Shown here: one piece after another, positions 57,855 to 64,000 of the stretch
How the letters are laid out: each line of letters begins with the position of its first letter
Numbering within the stretch: the stretch's first letter is position 1
Assembly: GCF_030705605.1 (NCBI RefSeq)
Contig: NZ_JAPCKK010000006.1
Span: 62,001-126,000 of the forward strand
Length of the DNA stretch: 64,000 bases
Direction of reading: 5' to 3'
Origin: Paenibacillus zeirhizosphaerae
GTDB lineage: Bacteria > Bacillota > Bacilli > Paenibacillales > Paenibacillaceae
Translations under genes and position numbers: made by a program
The notes under the pieces: model-generated
Databases searched by the model: none
Told to the model about the DNA's origin: nothing
What the model saw: the letters and a program-made list of their open reading frames with translations, nothing else

Positions 57855-58655
57855 ATGGAGCTTGCGGTCAAGACGATATTGGTCGTGGATGACGAGCCGC
57901 GAACGCGGCAGGGCATTAAGCAGGCGCTTGAGGCGTCGGGTTCCGGGAACTACTGGGTCGAGACGGCAGAGAACGGGGTAGAGGCCTTGGATAAGCTGCA
58001 GCAGCAGTCGTTTCATCTGCTGATCACGGATGTCCGGCTTCCCGAAATCAGCGGCTTGGATCTGATCCGGTCCATGGAGGGCTATGCCCGTAGGCCGGTC
58101 ATTGTGGTCATTTCAGGTTATGCGGAGTTCGATTATGTGCAGCAGGCCTTGCGTTTGGGAGCCGTCAATTATCTGTTGAAGCCGATTGATAAGCAAGAAC
58201 TGCTGAAGGCTGTAAGTGAAGCGTTAAGGCTGGAAGAAGAACGTCAGCTTCATGAAAAGCTGGAGAAATTCGTGGATCCTGCGCTGCTGAAGGTTGACAG
58301 TAGGCAAGCAGCCCTGAGTCAGCCGGTTAAGGAAGCGCTGGATTATCTGAATAAGCATATGCATGAACCGGTAACCATGGCGGATATGGCGGGGCGGCTC
58401 CATCTGAACGCCAGCTATTTCAGCGTGCTTTTCAAGGAACAGACAGGGATGGCCTTCAGTGAGTATATATGCCGGCTGCGGATTCAGCGGGCCAAGGAGC
58501 TGCTGCTGCAGACCCGGCTTTCGGTTGCGGAAATTGCAGACCGGGTGGGCTACCGGACGGATAAATATTTTATCAAGGTGTTCAAGGATCTGGAAGCGGT
58601 CAGTCCAAGCCGGTACAGACAGCAGATGGCGGACAGTTTGGAAGAAATCCAATAA
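57855..58655 (+). CDS. YesN-type response regulator with AraC DNA-binding domain, 266 aa
   Basis: The start is the ATG at 57855 with GGGAGGCG 7 bases upstream, 1 base after the kinase stop codon. The receiver domain has DDEPR at residues 11-15, phospho-acceptor Asp59 (LLITDVRLPE), VISGYAEF and LKPI. The C-terminal AraC domain has both HTH motifs: MADMAGRLHLNASYFSVLFK and VAEIADRVGYRTDKYFIKVF, with the family signature ending SPSRYRQQ. It is shorter than typical YesN, with a minimal linker. It likely activates the ABC transporter genes downstream. Confidence 0.92.
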   Translation: MELAVKTILVVDDEPRTRQGIKQALEASGSGNYWVETAENGVEALDKLQQQSFHLLITDVRLPEISGLDLIRSMEGYARRPVIVVISGYAEFDYVQQALRLGAVNYLLKPIDKQELLKAVSEALRLEEERQLHEKLEKFVDPALLKVDSRQAALSQPVKEALDYLNKHMHEPVTMADMAGRLHLNASYFSVLFKEQTGMAFSEYICRLRIQRAKELLLQTRLSVAEIADRVGYRTDKYFIKVFKDLEAVSPSRYRQQMADSLEEIQ

Positions 58656-58769
58656 TAGTGGAGTTATTGCCAATAGCTGTGATCTGTAAGCGGCAGCAGC
58701 GCGGTGCTACAATGATTTTTGATAGCGGTTACATAAAACTTGTGAACATACACTGGGGAGGATTTGGCG

Positions 58770-60098
58770 ATGTCCAAAAACAAAGTGACTGCAGGGTTTC
58801 TCGTCATGCTTGCACTGATACTGGTATTGTCCGGGTGTGGCGGAGCGGGAGGAAATGCCGATGGTGGCGAATCGCAGCAGGGAAGCGGCAGCGGGCAAAT
58901 TACACTCAACATGATGCATCTATGGCCAGCCGGCAGCTCAGCACAGCAGAATAAGCTGGTCAACCAGATTATCGAACAGTATCAGCAGGAGCATCCGAAC
59001 GTGGTCATCAAGCAGGAAGTTCTTGAAAACGAGCAGTACAAAAATAAGCTGAAGGTGCTGTCCGCCTCCAACGAACTGCCGGATATCGGCATTACCTGGG
59101 CAGCAGGATTCATGGAGCCTTATGTGAAAGGTGGTTTGTTCACACCGCTCGATGACCTGCTTGGCGGGGAACAGCTCAAAGACAAGTTTGTGGCAGGAAC
59201 AACAGAAGCTTATGCTATGGATGGCAAAACCTATGCACTGCCTATCGAACTGAACATCTCTCCGATTTATTATAACAAGACGATTTTTGAAAAATACAAC
59301 CTTCAGGTACCCGCCACCTACGATGAATTCAAGCAGGTTGTGCAAACGCTCTCCAGCAATGGGGTCGCACCGATAGCGCTGGGCAATAAAGACCGGTGGA
59401 CCGGATCGCTGTGGTACATGTATTTGGCTGACCGTATTGCGGGGAATGAAGCGCTGGGAAAAGCGATCGACGGCTCCGGCTCGTTCGACGATCCGGGTCT
59501 GATTCAGGCAGCAGCCGAAATTCAAAGCCTGGTGGATATGAATGCATTTAACAAAGGCTTTAACGGATTGTCCAATGATGAGGGCAAGTCGGAGTTTATG
59601 AACGGCAAGGCGGCCATGTACCTGATGGGTACGTGGGAGCTGCCGAATTTTACAACCAACCCGGATATTCCACAGGAATTTAAGGACTCTGTCGGTTTCT
59701 TCAAATTTCCAACGGTGAACGGCGGCAAAGGGGATGTCAACAGTTGGGTCGGCGGTCCGGGCGTGGGACTGTTCGTGGCTGAAAACTCCAAGGTAAAGGA
59801 AGAAGCTAAAGCGTTCGTGGAATATTTTGTGGCAAAATGGGGCGAGCAATCGGTTACGGATGCGGGTGTCATCCCGGCGACCAAAGTGGACACTTCTAAA
59901 GGGAATCTGCCGCAGCTGTACGTGGAGCTGCTGAACGAGCTGAACAATGCCAGCAGCATTACGCTATTCGCCGATGTGCAGATGAAGCCGAACGCGGCCC
60001 AGGTGCATCTTAACATGATTCAGGCTCTGTTTGGCAAAGCGGTAACACCACCGGAGTTTGCGGCGGAGCACAAGCAGGCGGTGGAGAAAGGAAATTGA
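58770..60098 (+). CDS. Sugar ABC transporter substrate-binding lipoprotein, 442 aa
   Basis: The start is the ATG at 58770 with GGGGAGG 8 bases upstream. The lipobox is LVLSGCGG. The mature part has the family-1 solute-binding fold (IIEQYQQEHPNVVIKQEV, LPIELNISPIYYNKTIFEKY, GKAAMYLMGTW). It belongs to the CUT1 group, whose members bind mono- or oligosaccharides. It follows the YesMN genes by 114 bases and is followed at once by two permeases. No ATPase gene in the operon. Confidence 0.9.
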   Translation: MSKNKVTAGFLVMLALILVLSGCGGAGGNADGGESQQGSGSGQITLNMMHLWPAGSSAQQNKLVNQIIEQYQQEHPNVVIKQEVLENEQYKNKLKVLSASNELPDIGITWAAGFMEPYVKGGLFTPLDDLLGGEQLKDKFVAGTTEAYAMDGKTYALPIELNISPIYYNKTIFEKYNLQVPATYDEFKQVVQTLSSNGVAPIALGNKDRWTGSLWYMYLADRIAGNEALGKAIDGSGSFDDPGLIQAAAEIQSLVDMNAFNKGFNGLSNDEGKSEFMNGKAAMYLMGTWELPNFTTNPDIPQEFKDSVGFFKFPTVNGGKGDVNSWVGGPGVGLFVAENSKVKEEAKAFVEYFVAKWGEQSVTDAGVIPATKVDTSKGNLPQLYVELLNELNNASSITLFADVQMKPNAAQVHLNMIQALFGKAVTPPEFAAEHKQAVEKGN

Positions 60099-60129
60099 CG
60101 GCAGCCGTAAAGAGAGGAGGACATAAGCT

Positions 60130-61011
60130 GTGAATAAAGTCATGTCCAATAAATTCATCATCACCTTGTACGTGCTGCCGTCCCTGATTTTGCTGCTGGC
60201 TGTGATCTATGTTCCGATCGTGCTGACAGGTTACTACGGACTGAACGAGTGGGATGGTATTGCGCCTATGACTTTTGTTGGGCTGGATAATTACAAGGAT
60301 TTGCTGACAGATAGCACCTTCTGGCAGAGTGCATATCATTCATTGTTGCTGGCGTTGTTTTCCGGCATTAGCCTGATCGGATATCTGCTGGTCGCTCTGG
60401 TGCTGTCAGGGAAAATTAAGGGTGCCAATCTGCTGCGTAAAATATACCTGATTCCGATGCTGCTGTCTTCGGTGGCTATCGCACAGCTATGGATGAAAAT
60501 TTACCACCCTACCAACGGGGTGCTGAACACGGTGCTGATGTCTGTAGGCATTCAAAATCCGCCGGCTTGGCTGGCGGAGCCCTCGATTGTACTGTTCGCA
60601 CTGTTCATTCCGATTATCTGGCAGTACGCGGGCTTTTATATCCTGATTTATTATGCTGGACTCAAAAACATCCCGGAAACGCTGATTGAGGCGGCGCGAA
60701 TTGACGGGGCTACCCCGCTGCAAATTGCGCTGCGCATCAAGCTTCCGCTCGTTAGCGAGGTCATCAAGGTGACCATTGTTTTATCCTTTGTCGGGTCTCT
60801 AAAATATTTTGATCTGATTTATGTCATGACAGATGGCGGACCGAATGGGGCCAGCGAAGTGATGGCGTCCTATATGTATCATCAGGCGTTCCGCGGCTTT
60901 GATTTCGGTTACGGCAGTGCAGTTGCATTCTTTCTGCTAGTCATCTGCCTTGTCGCGACCTATGTGATCCGCAAGGCGACTGCATCCAAGGATACAATTC
61001 AGTATTCTTAA
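60130..61011 (+). CDS. Sugar ABC transporter permease (CUT1, MalF/UgpA type), 293 aa
   Basis: Six membrane helices; EAA loop EAARIDGATPLQIALRIKLP; conserved start segment YVLPSLILLLAVIYVPIVL. GTG start at 60130 with GAGAGGAGG 9 bases upstream. Works with the binding protein upstream and the permease downstream. Confidence 0.9.
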   Translation: MNKVMSNKFIITLYVLPSLILLLAVIYVPIVLTGYYGLNEWDGIAPMTFVGLDNYKDLLTDSTFWQSAYHSLLLALFSGISLIGYLLVALVLSGKIKGANLLRKIYLIPMLLSSVAIAQLWMKIYHPTNGVLNTVLMSVGIQNPPAWLAEPSIVLFALFIPIIWQYAGFYILIYYAGLKNIPETLIEAARIDGATPLQIALRIKLPLVSEVIKVTIVLSFVGSLKYFDLIYVMTDGGPNGASEVMASYMYHQAFRGFDFGYGSAVAFFLLVICLVATYVIRKATASKDTIQYS

Positions 61012-61042
61012 CACGAAGCTGGAAAGGAGGGAGGGGCCGTTT

Positions 61043-61930
61043 ATGAAATCAGGAACGATGGCTCCGTATACGCTGCATCGGCGGCTGGGGAGCAGCCGCG
61101 GACGATGGGGCCGGACAGGAACGGCACTATTGTACTTGCTTCTCATCGCCGCCGCTGTTCTGCAATTGCTTCCGTTAATATGGCTGCTGATCTTTTCGCT
61201 GAAAAACAACCAGGAAGTATTTAATATGCCACCGTTCGCTGTGCCTGCACAGCCGCATTGGAATAATTATGCCAAGGTATGGTCGAATGGCAACATCGGC
61301 ACTTATTTCATGAACAGTGTCTGGATTACGGTGGTATCGCTTGTGCTCACGGTGCTGCTGGCCAGCTTTGTCACCTTTGCGGTGACGCGTATGAGATGGA
61401 AGGGCAGCTCCTTCGTGCTGGGGCTGTTTATGGTCGGGCTTATGATTCCGGTCCATTCTACACTGATTCCATTGTTCAGCATGTTCCAGAAGCTGAATTT
61501 AACAGATAATCCGCTATCCGTGATCCTTTCTTACGTAGCCTTCAATTTGCCAACAACGATCATGATTCTGCTCGGGTTTTATTACGCCTTGCCAGGAGAA
61601 GTGGAGGAGGCGGCGGTGATGGATGGGTGTTCGGTGAACCGGATGTTTTTCCGGATCGTGCTGCCGATGACGTCCTCGGTGCTGGCAACGACGGCGATCA
61701 TCAACATGATCTATAATTGGAACGAATTTATTTTTGTGAATACCTTCATCAGCTCGGATCAGTACAAAACGCTGACGGTTGGCGTGCAAAATTTTATCGG
61801 CCAATACACGACAGACTGGGGGGCCATCGGCGCCACGCTGATGATCAGCATCCTGCCCATTCTGCTGGTGTTCCTGATCCTGAGTGATCGGATTGTAGAA
61901 GGAATTGCTGCTGGTTCGGTTAAAGGTTAA
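61043..61930 (+). CDS. Sugar ABC transporter permease (CUT1, MalG/UgpE type), 295 aa
   Basis: Six membrane helices after a basic N-terminal tail of about 30 residues; EAA loop EAAVMDGCSVNRMFFRIVLP. AAAGGAGGGAGG lies upstream of the ATG. Last gene of the sugar-uptake operon, followed by a hairpin at 61947. Confidence 0.9.
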   Translation: MKSGTMAPYTLHRRLGSSRGRWGRTGTALLYLLLIAAAVLQLLPLIWLLIFSLKNNQEVFNMPPFAVPAQPHWNNYAKVWSNGNIGTYFMNSVWITVVSLVLTVLLASFVTFAVTRMRWKGSSFVLGLFMVGLMIPVHSTLIPLFSMFQKLNLTDNPLSVILSYVAFNLPTTIMILLGFYYALPGEVEEAAVMDGCSVNRMFFRIVLPMTSSVLATTAIINMIYNWNEFIFVNTFISSDQYKTLTVGVQNFIGQYTTDWGAIGATLMISILPILLVFLILSDRIVEGIAAGSVKG

Positions 61931-61946
61931 TCTAAAAAGTCATGCA

Positions 61947-61982
61947 GAGCTCTGCCGGTACATAGCTGGCAGAGCTCCTTGC
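61947..61982 (+). terminator. Probable terminator of the sugar operon
   Basis: GAGCTCTGCC (61947-61956) pairs perfectly with 61968-61977, then CTTG and a weak T-rich stretch. Confidence 0.5.
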
Positions 61983-62013
61983 TGTTAACAGGGCCCAACT
62001 TAATAAGAAGCGC

Positions 62014-62042
62014 TTGACAGCCCTGCTACTCGGTGTTACAAT
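62014..62042 (+). promoter_or_regulatory. Strong promoter of the PadR gene cluster
   Basis: TTGACA (62014-62019) and TACAAT (62037-62042) are exactly 17 bases apart. The inverted repeat at 62061-62093 lies just downstream of the expected start. Confidence 0.8.
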
Positions 62043-62060
62043 GTACATGTAATAAGCAAT

Positions 62061-62093
62061 ACTGAATAGTGTGATTCCCCAATGCTATTCAGT
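62061..62093. promoter_or_regulatory. Inverted repeat ACTGAATAG, candidate PadR operator 1
   Basis: ACTGAATAG (62061-62069) and CTATTCAGT (62085-62093). A further ACTGAATA lies at 62120-62127. The same inverted repeat occurs at 62943-62989 before the ABC genes, which suggests a shared regulator. Confidence 0.55.
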
Positions 62094-62146
62094 AAAAATC
62101 CCCCTTAGTACTAGGTTGTACTGAATATAAATCAGACAAAATAGGG

Positions 62147-62210
62147 GAGGCTCTGAACGTGGAAAAGTTAACCGAAATGAGGCTCTGAACATGGAAAATT
62201 TAACTGAAAT
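62147..62210 (+). repeat. 32-bp tandem duplication covering the PadR start region
   Basis: Copies 62147-62178 and 62179-62210 differ at only a few bases. Each contains a ribosome-binding site and start codon (GTG in copy 1, ATG in copy 2). Copy 1 opens a 9-codon frame that stops at 62188, just before the real start, so it can act as a tiny upstream ORF. Confidence 0.8.
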
Positions 62211-62511
62211 GCTGAAGGGTTCGCTGGAAGGCTGCGTGCTGGAGATTATCAGCCGCCATGAAACCTATGGCTACGAGATTACCCGCCGCCTGAACGAGCT
62301 TGGGTTTACGGAAGTTGTGGAAGGGACGGTCTACACTATTCTCGTGCGATTAGAGAAGAAAAACCTTGTGAACATAGAAAAGAAACCGTCAGATATGGGG
62401 CCGCCCCGCAAGTTCTACTCACTGAATGAGGCTGGCCGCCAGGAACTTGAATTGTTTTGGAAAAAGTGGGATTTTGTATCATCAAAAATCAACGTCTTGA
62501 AGTCGGTCTAG
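62191..62511 (+). CDS. PadR-family transcriptional regulator, 106 aa
   Basis: Winged HTH of the PadR type: LKGSLEGCVLEIISRHETYG, YEITRRLNELGF, GTVYTILVRLEKKNLV and GPPRKFYSLNEAGRQEL. GAGG lies 8 bases before the ATG. It leads a cluster with a DUF1048 protein and an ABC exporter, a very common combination where the PadR protein represses the exporter until a drug or lipid-active compound appears. The inverted repeats at 62061 and 62943 are its likely binding sites. Confidence 0.9.
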   Translation: MENLTEMLKGSLEGCVLEIISRHETYGYEITRRLNELGFTEVVEGTVYTILVRLEKKNLVNIEKKPSDMGPPRKFYSLNEAGRQELELFWKKWDFVSSKINVLKSV

Positions 62512-62582
62512 CTTCATAAGATATTCTGTCCGATATTTTCGTAGTGTCTTGTTCGGCTTTATAAAAAAGGAGGAAGAATAAC

Positions 62583-62924
62583 ATGATGGAAATGTTCAAA
62601 AAAATGATTGGTGATAAAAAAGAATACAAGATGATGATGGCACGGGTTGAAGCTCTGCCAGAGGACTACCAGTTTGTATTTAAGAAAATTCAAAACTACA
62701 TGTGGAATTTCTCAGCGGGTGGCGGGATGGATATGCTGCACATACAGTATGAATTAATCGAGTTGTTCGAGGCCGGTGCGGCGGAAGGCAGGCAAGTGCT
62801 GGAAATCACTGGGGACGATGTGGCGTCCTTTGCCGACGAGCTAGTGGCAAACGCTAAAACCTATGTCGCCAAGTACCGTGAAGATTTGAATCAGAGTATC
62901 ATGAAGCGACTGGGAAAAAAATAA
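62583..62924 (+). CDS. DUF1048-family protein, 113 aa
   Basis: Small soluble helical protein: KKEYKMMMARVEALPEDYQF and MDMLHIQYELIELFEAGAAE match the DUF1048 family, usually encoded between a PadR regulator and ABC transporter genes. AAAGGAGG lies 9 bases before the ATG. Function unknown; the constant neighbourhood suggests it belongs to the same sensing or export system. Confidence 0.85.
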   Translation: MMEMFKKMIGDKKEYKMMMARVEALPEDYQFVFKKIQNYMWNFSAGGGMDMLHIQYELIELFEAGAAEGRQVLEITGDDVASFADELVANAKTYVAKYREDLNQSIMKRLGKK

Positions 62925-62942
62925 ATTCAAAAGATCATACCG

Positions 62943-62989
62943 ACTGAATAGCTGGTTACAAATGTGAATGACCACCGTCGCTATTCAGT
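62943..62989. promoter_or_regulatory. Inverted repeat ACTGAATAGC, candidate PadR operator 2
   Basis: ACTGAATAGC (62943-62952) and GCTATTCAGT (62980-62989), 27 bases apart. Same half-sites as at 62061-62093, upstream of the ABC genes. The rest of 62990-63160 holds a small ACGTC/GACGT hairpin near 63120-63133. Confidence 0.55.
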
Positions 62990-63160
62990 TTATTTTCAGC
63001 CTAGTAATAAGTCATACGTATTATCAGTCAGACTCAATAGAGGAGTATAGGCAATCTAGCTTCGCAAGGCGTCTCGCAAGAAAAACTTCCGCTAAACGCG
63101 GTCTGGCTTCTGTGAATGTACGTCAATAGACGTTTTTCTTATAAAGGAGGAAAAAAAAGT

Positions 63161-63922
63161 ATGAGCAATGCAGCGATTTCTGTAAAAGGGTTGAAAAAAT
63201 CTTTTAAAGACAAGGAAGTCTTAAAAGGGGTGGATTTTGAGGTGCGGCGTGGCGAAATTTTCGCACTGCTGGGCTCCAATGGAGCGGGCAAGACGACGAC
63301 GGTCAATATCCTCTCGACGCTGATGAAGCCCGATGGCGGCGAAGTGAGTATTTGCGGCTTTGACGTCCAGCGCCAACCGGATCATGTTCGCCAGAACATC
63401 AGCCTGACAGGGCAGTTCGCAGCATTAGACGGGATGCTCACCGGGCGGGAAAACCTGATCATGATCGCCAAGCTGCGGGGAGTTTCCAATCCCGCTCAAG
63501 TTGCTGATAATCTGCTTGCAAGATTCAGCCTGACCGATGCGGCCAACCGCCGGGCGGATAAGTATTCCGGCGGGATGAAGCGCCGGCTTGACATCGCCAT
63601 GAGCCTGATCGGGACACCAGCAGTCATTTTTCTCGACGAACCGACGACAGGGCTTGACCCTGAAGCGCGGCTTGAAGTCTGGGATACCGTCAAGGAGCTT
63701 GCCGGCGGAGGCACGACCATCTTGCTGACGACTCAGTATCTGGAGGAGGCCGAACAACTGGCGGACCGTATCGCCATCCTGCATGGCGGAAAAATCATCA
63801 CGACCGGTACCCTTACCGAGCTCAAAGAGATGTTCCCGCCAGCGAAAGTGGAGTACATCGAGAAGCAGCCGACATTGGAGGAAATTTTCCTCGCGATCAT
63901 CGGCAAAAAGGAGGAGATGTAA
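63161..63922 (+). CDS. ABC exporter ATPase, DrrA-like, 253 aa
   Basis: The start is the ATG at 63161 with AAAGGAGG upstream. Walker A LGSNGAGKTTTVN, signature YSGGMKRRLDIAM, Walker B VIFLDEPTTGLDP, H-loop-type region TTILLTTQYLEEAEQLADRI with Gln in place of the usual His. This is the daunorubicin-resistance (DrrA) type ATPase, slightly short at the C-terminus. The permease gene starts directly after its stop codon. Likely drug or lipid export, controlled by the PadR gene. Confidence 0.92.
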   Translation: MSNAAISVKGLKKSFKDKEVLKGVDFEVRRGEIFALLGSNGAGKTTTVNILSTLMKPDGGEVSICGFDVQRQPDHVRQNISLTGQFAALDGMLTGRENLIMIAKLRGVSNPAQVADNLLARFSLTDAANRRADKYSGGMKRRLDIAMSLIGTPAVIFLDEPTTGLDPEARLEVWDTVKELAGGGTTILLTTQYLEEAEQLADRIAILHGGKIITTGTLTELKEMFPPAKVEYIEKQPTLEEIFLAIIGKKEEM

Positions 63923-64000
63923 ATGAAAAGCAAAACAGGAGTATTGCTAGGGCGTTTAATGCGCAACATTATGCGCAGCCCGGATACGATTATCACGGTG
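63923..64000 (+). CDS. ABC-2 type permease, partial (5' end only)
   Basis: Starts at the ATG at 63923 immediately after the ATPase stop codon, with GGAGGAG upstream. Only 26 residues are present before the window ends (MKSKTGVLLGRLMRNIMRSP), compatible with the cytoplasmic N-terminus of a DrrB-like permease. The identification comes from position. Confidence 0.7.
   Translation, partial: MKSKTGVLLGRLMRNIMRSPDTIITV

Overview
The window looks like chromosome of a spore-forming, low-to-moderate-GC Gram-positive bacterium (Bacillota), most likely Paenibacillus or a close relative. This is inferred from strong AGGAGG ribosome-binding sites, a Spo0E-like phosphatase, a CIRCE heat-shock operator, a T-box riboswitch, a YesM/YesN two-component system beside a CUT1 sugar ABC transporter, paired deoxynucleoside kinases and a copper-amine-oxidase-like stalk domain. 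I saw no rRNA, tRNA, CRISPR array, intact insertion sequence or phage module.

Region by region. 1-5.6 kb is an accessory patch: small unknown genes, a Spo0E-like gene, a decayed WXG100 (type VII substrate-like) gene with three frameshifts, two associated genes, a Fic remnant, and a small Cys-rich basic protein behind a highly structured leader. 5.7-13.1 kb holds regulatory pairs (XRE/membrane protein, ECF sigma/anti-sigma) and an OmpR-type two-component system followed by a propeller lipoprotein and a stalk-domain protein. 13.2-18.6 kb holds a nucleoside-deoxyribosyltransferase/TIR-like protein, a DJ-1/PfpI protein, a LysR regulator, a spermidine-synthase-like protein, an RlmA-type rRNA methyltransferase with a possible leader peptide, and a GbsR-type regulator. 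18.8-24.6 kb is one operon: CUT1 ABC transporter, PHP-domain (CehA/McbA) hydrolase, HAD phosphatase and SMR protein, which suggests uptake and breakdown of a phosphate ester. 24.7-34.4 kb carries CIRCE-controlled htpG, a RelE/Phd toxin-antitoxin pair, a second two-component system with a BcrAB-like ABC transporter, asd under a T-box, and cls.

34.5-48.3 kb is the most striking region: an RHS/YD-repeat polymorphic toxin locus. It has a small secreted YD-repeat protein, a very large RHS protein with about 16 tandem beta-sandwich-like repeats at the N-terminal side (now split by a frameshift), a toxin tip with its immunity gene, and downstream at least three further displaced cassettes. Two of these carry nearly identical copies of the RHS core and the third only a short core relic. 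They are separated by terminators, duplicated spacers and AT-rich immunity candidates. This is the usual layout for toxin-tip swapping by recombination.

48.6-64 kb holds a MerR/MFS drug-efflux pair, an antitoxin with a deleted Doc-like toxin, dgk/dck, a leaderless-looking TetR gene flanked by two copies of its probable operator, a WapI-like orphan immunity gene, a VOC protein, a coiled-coil protein, a YesMN plus CUT1 sugar-uptake operon, and a PadR/DUF1048/ABC exporter cluster cut by the window end. All functional calls come from reading motifs by eye; no database search was possible.
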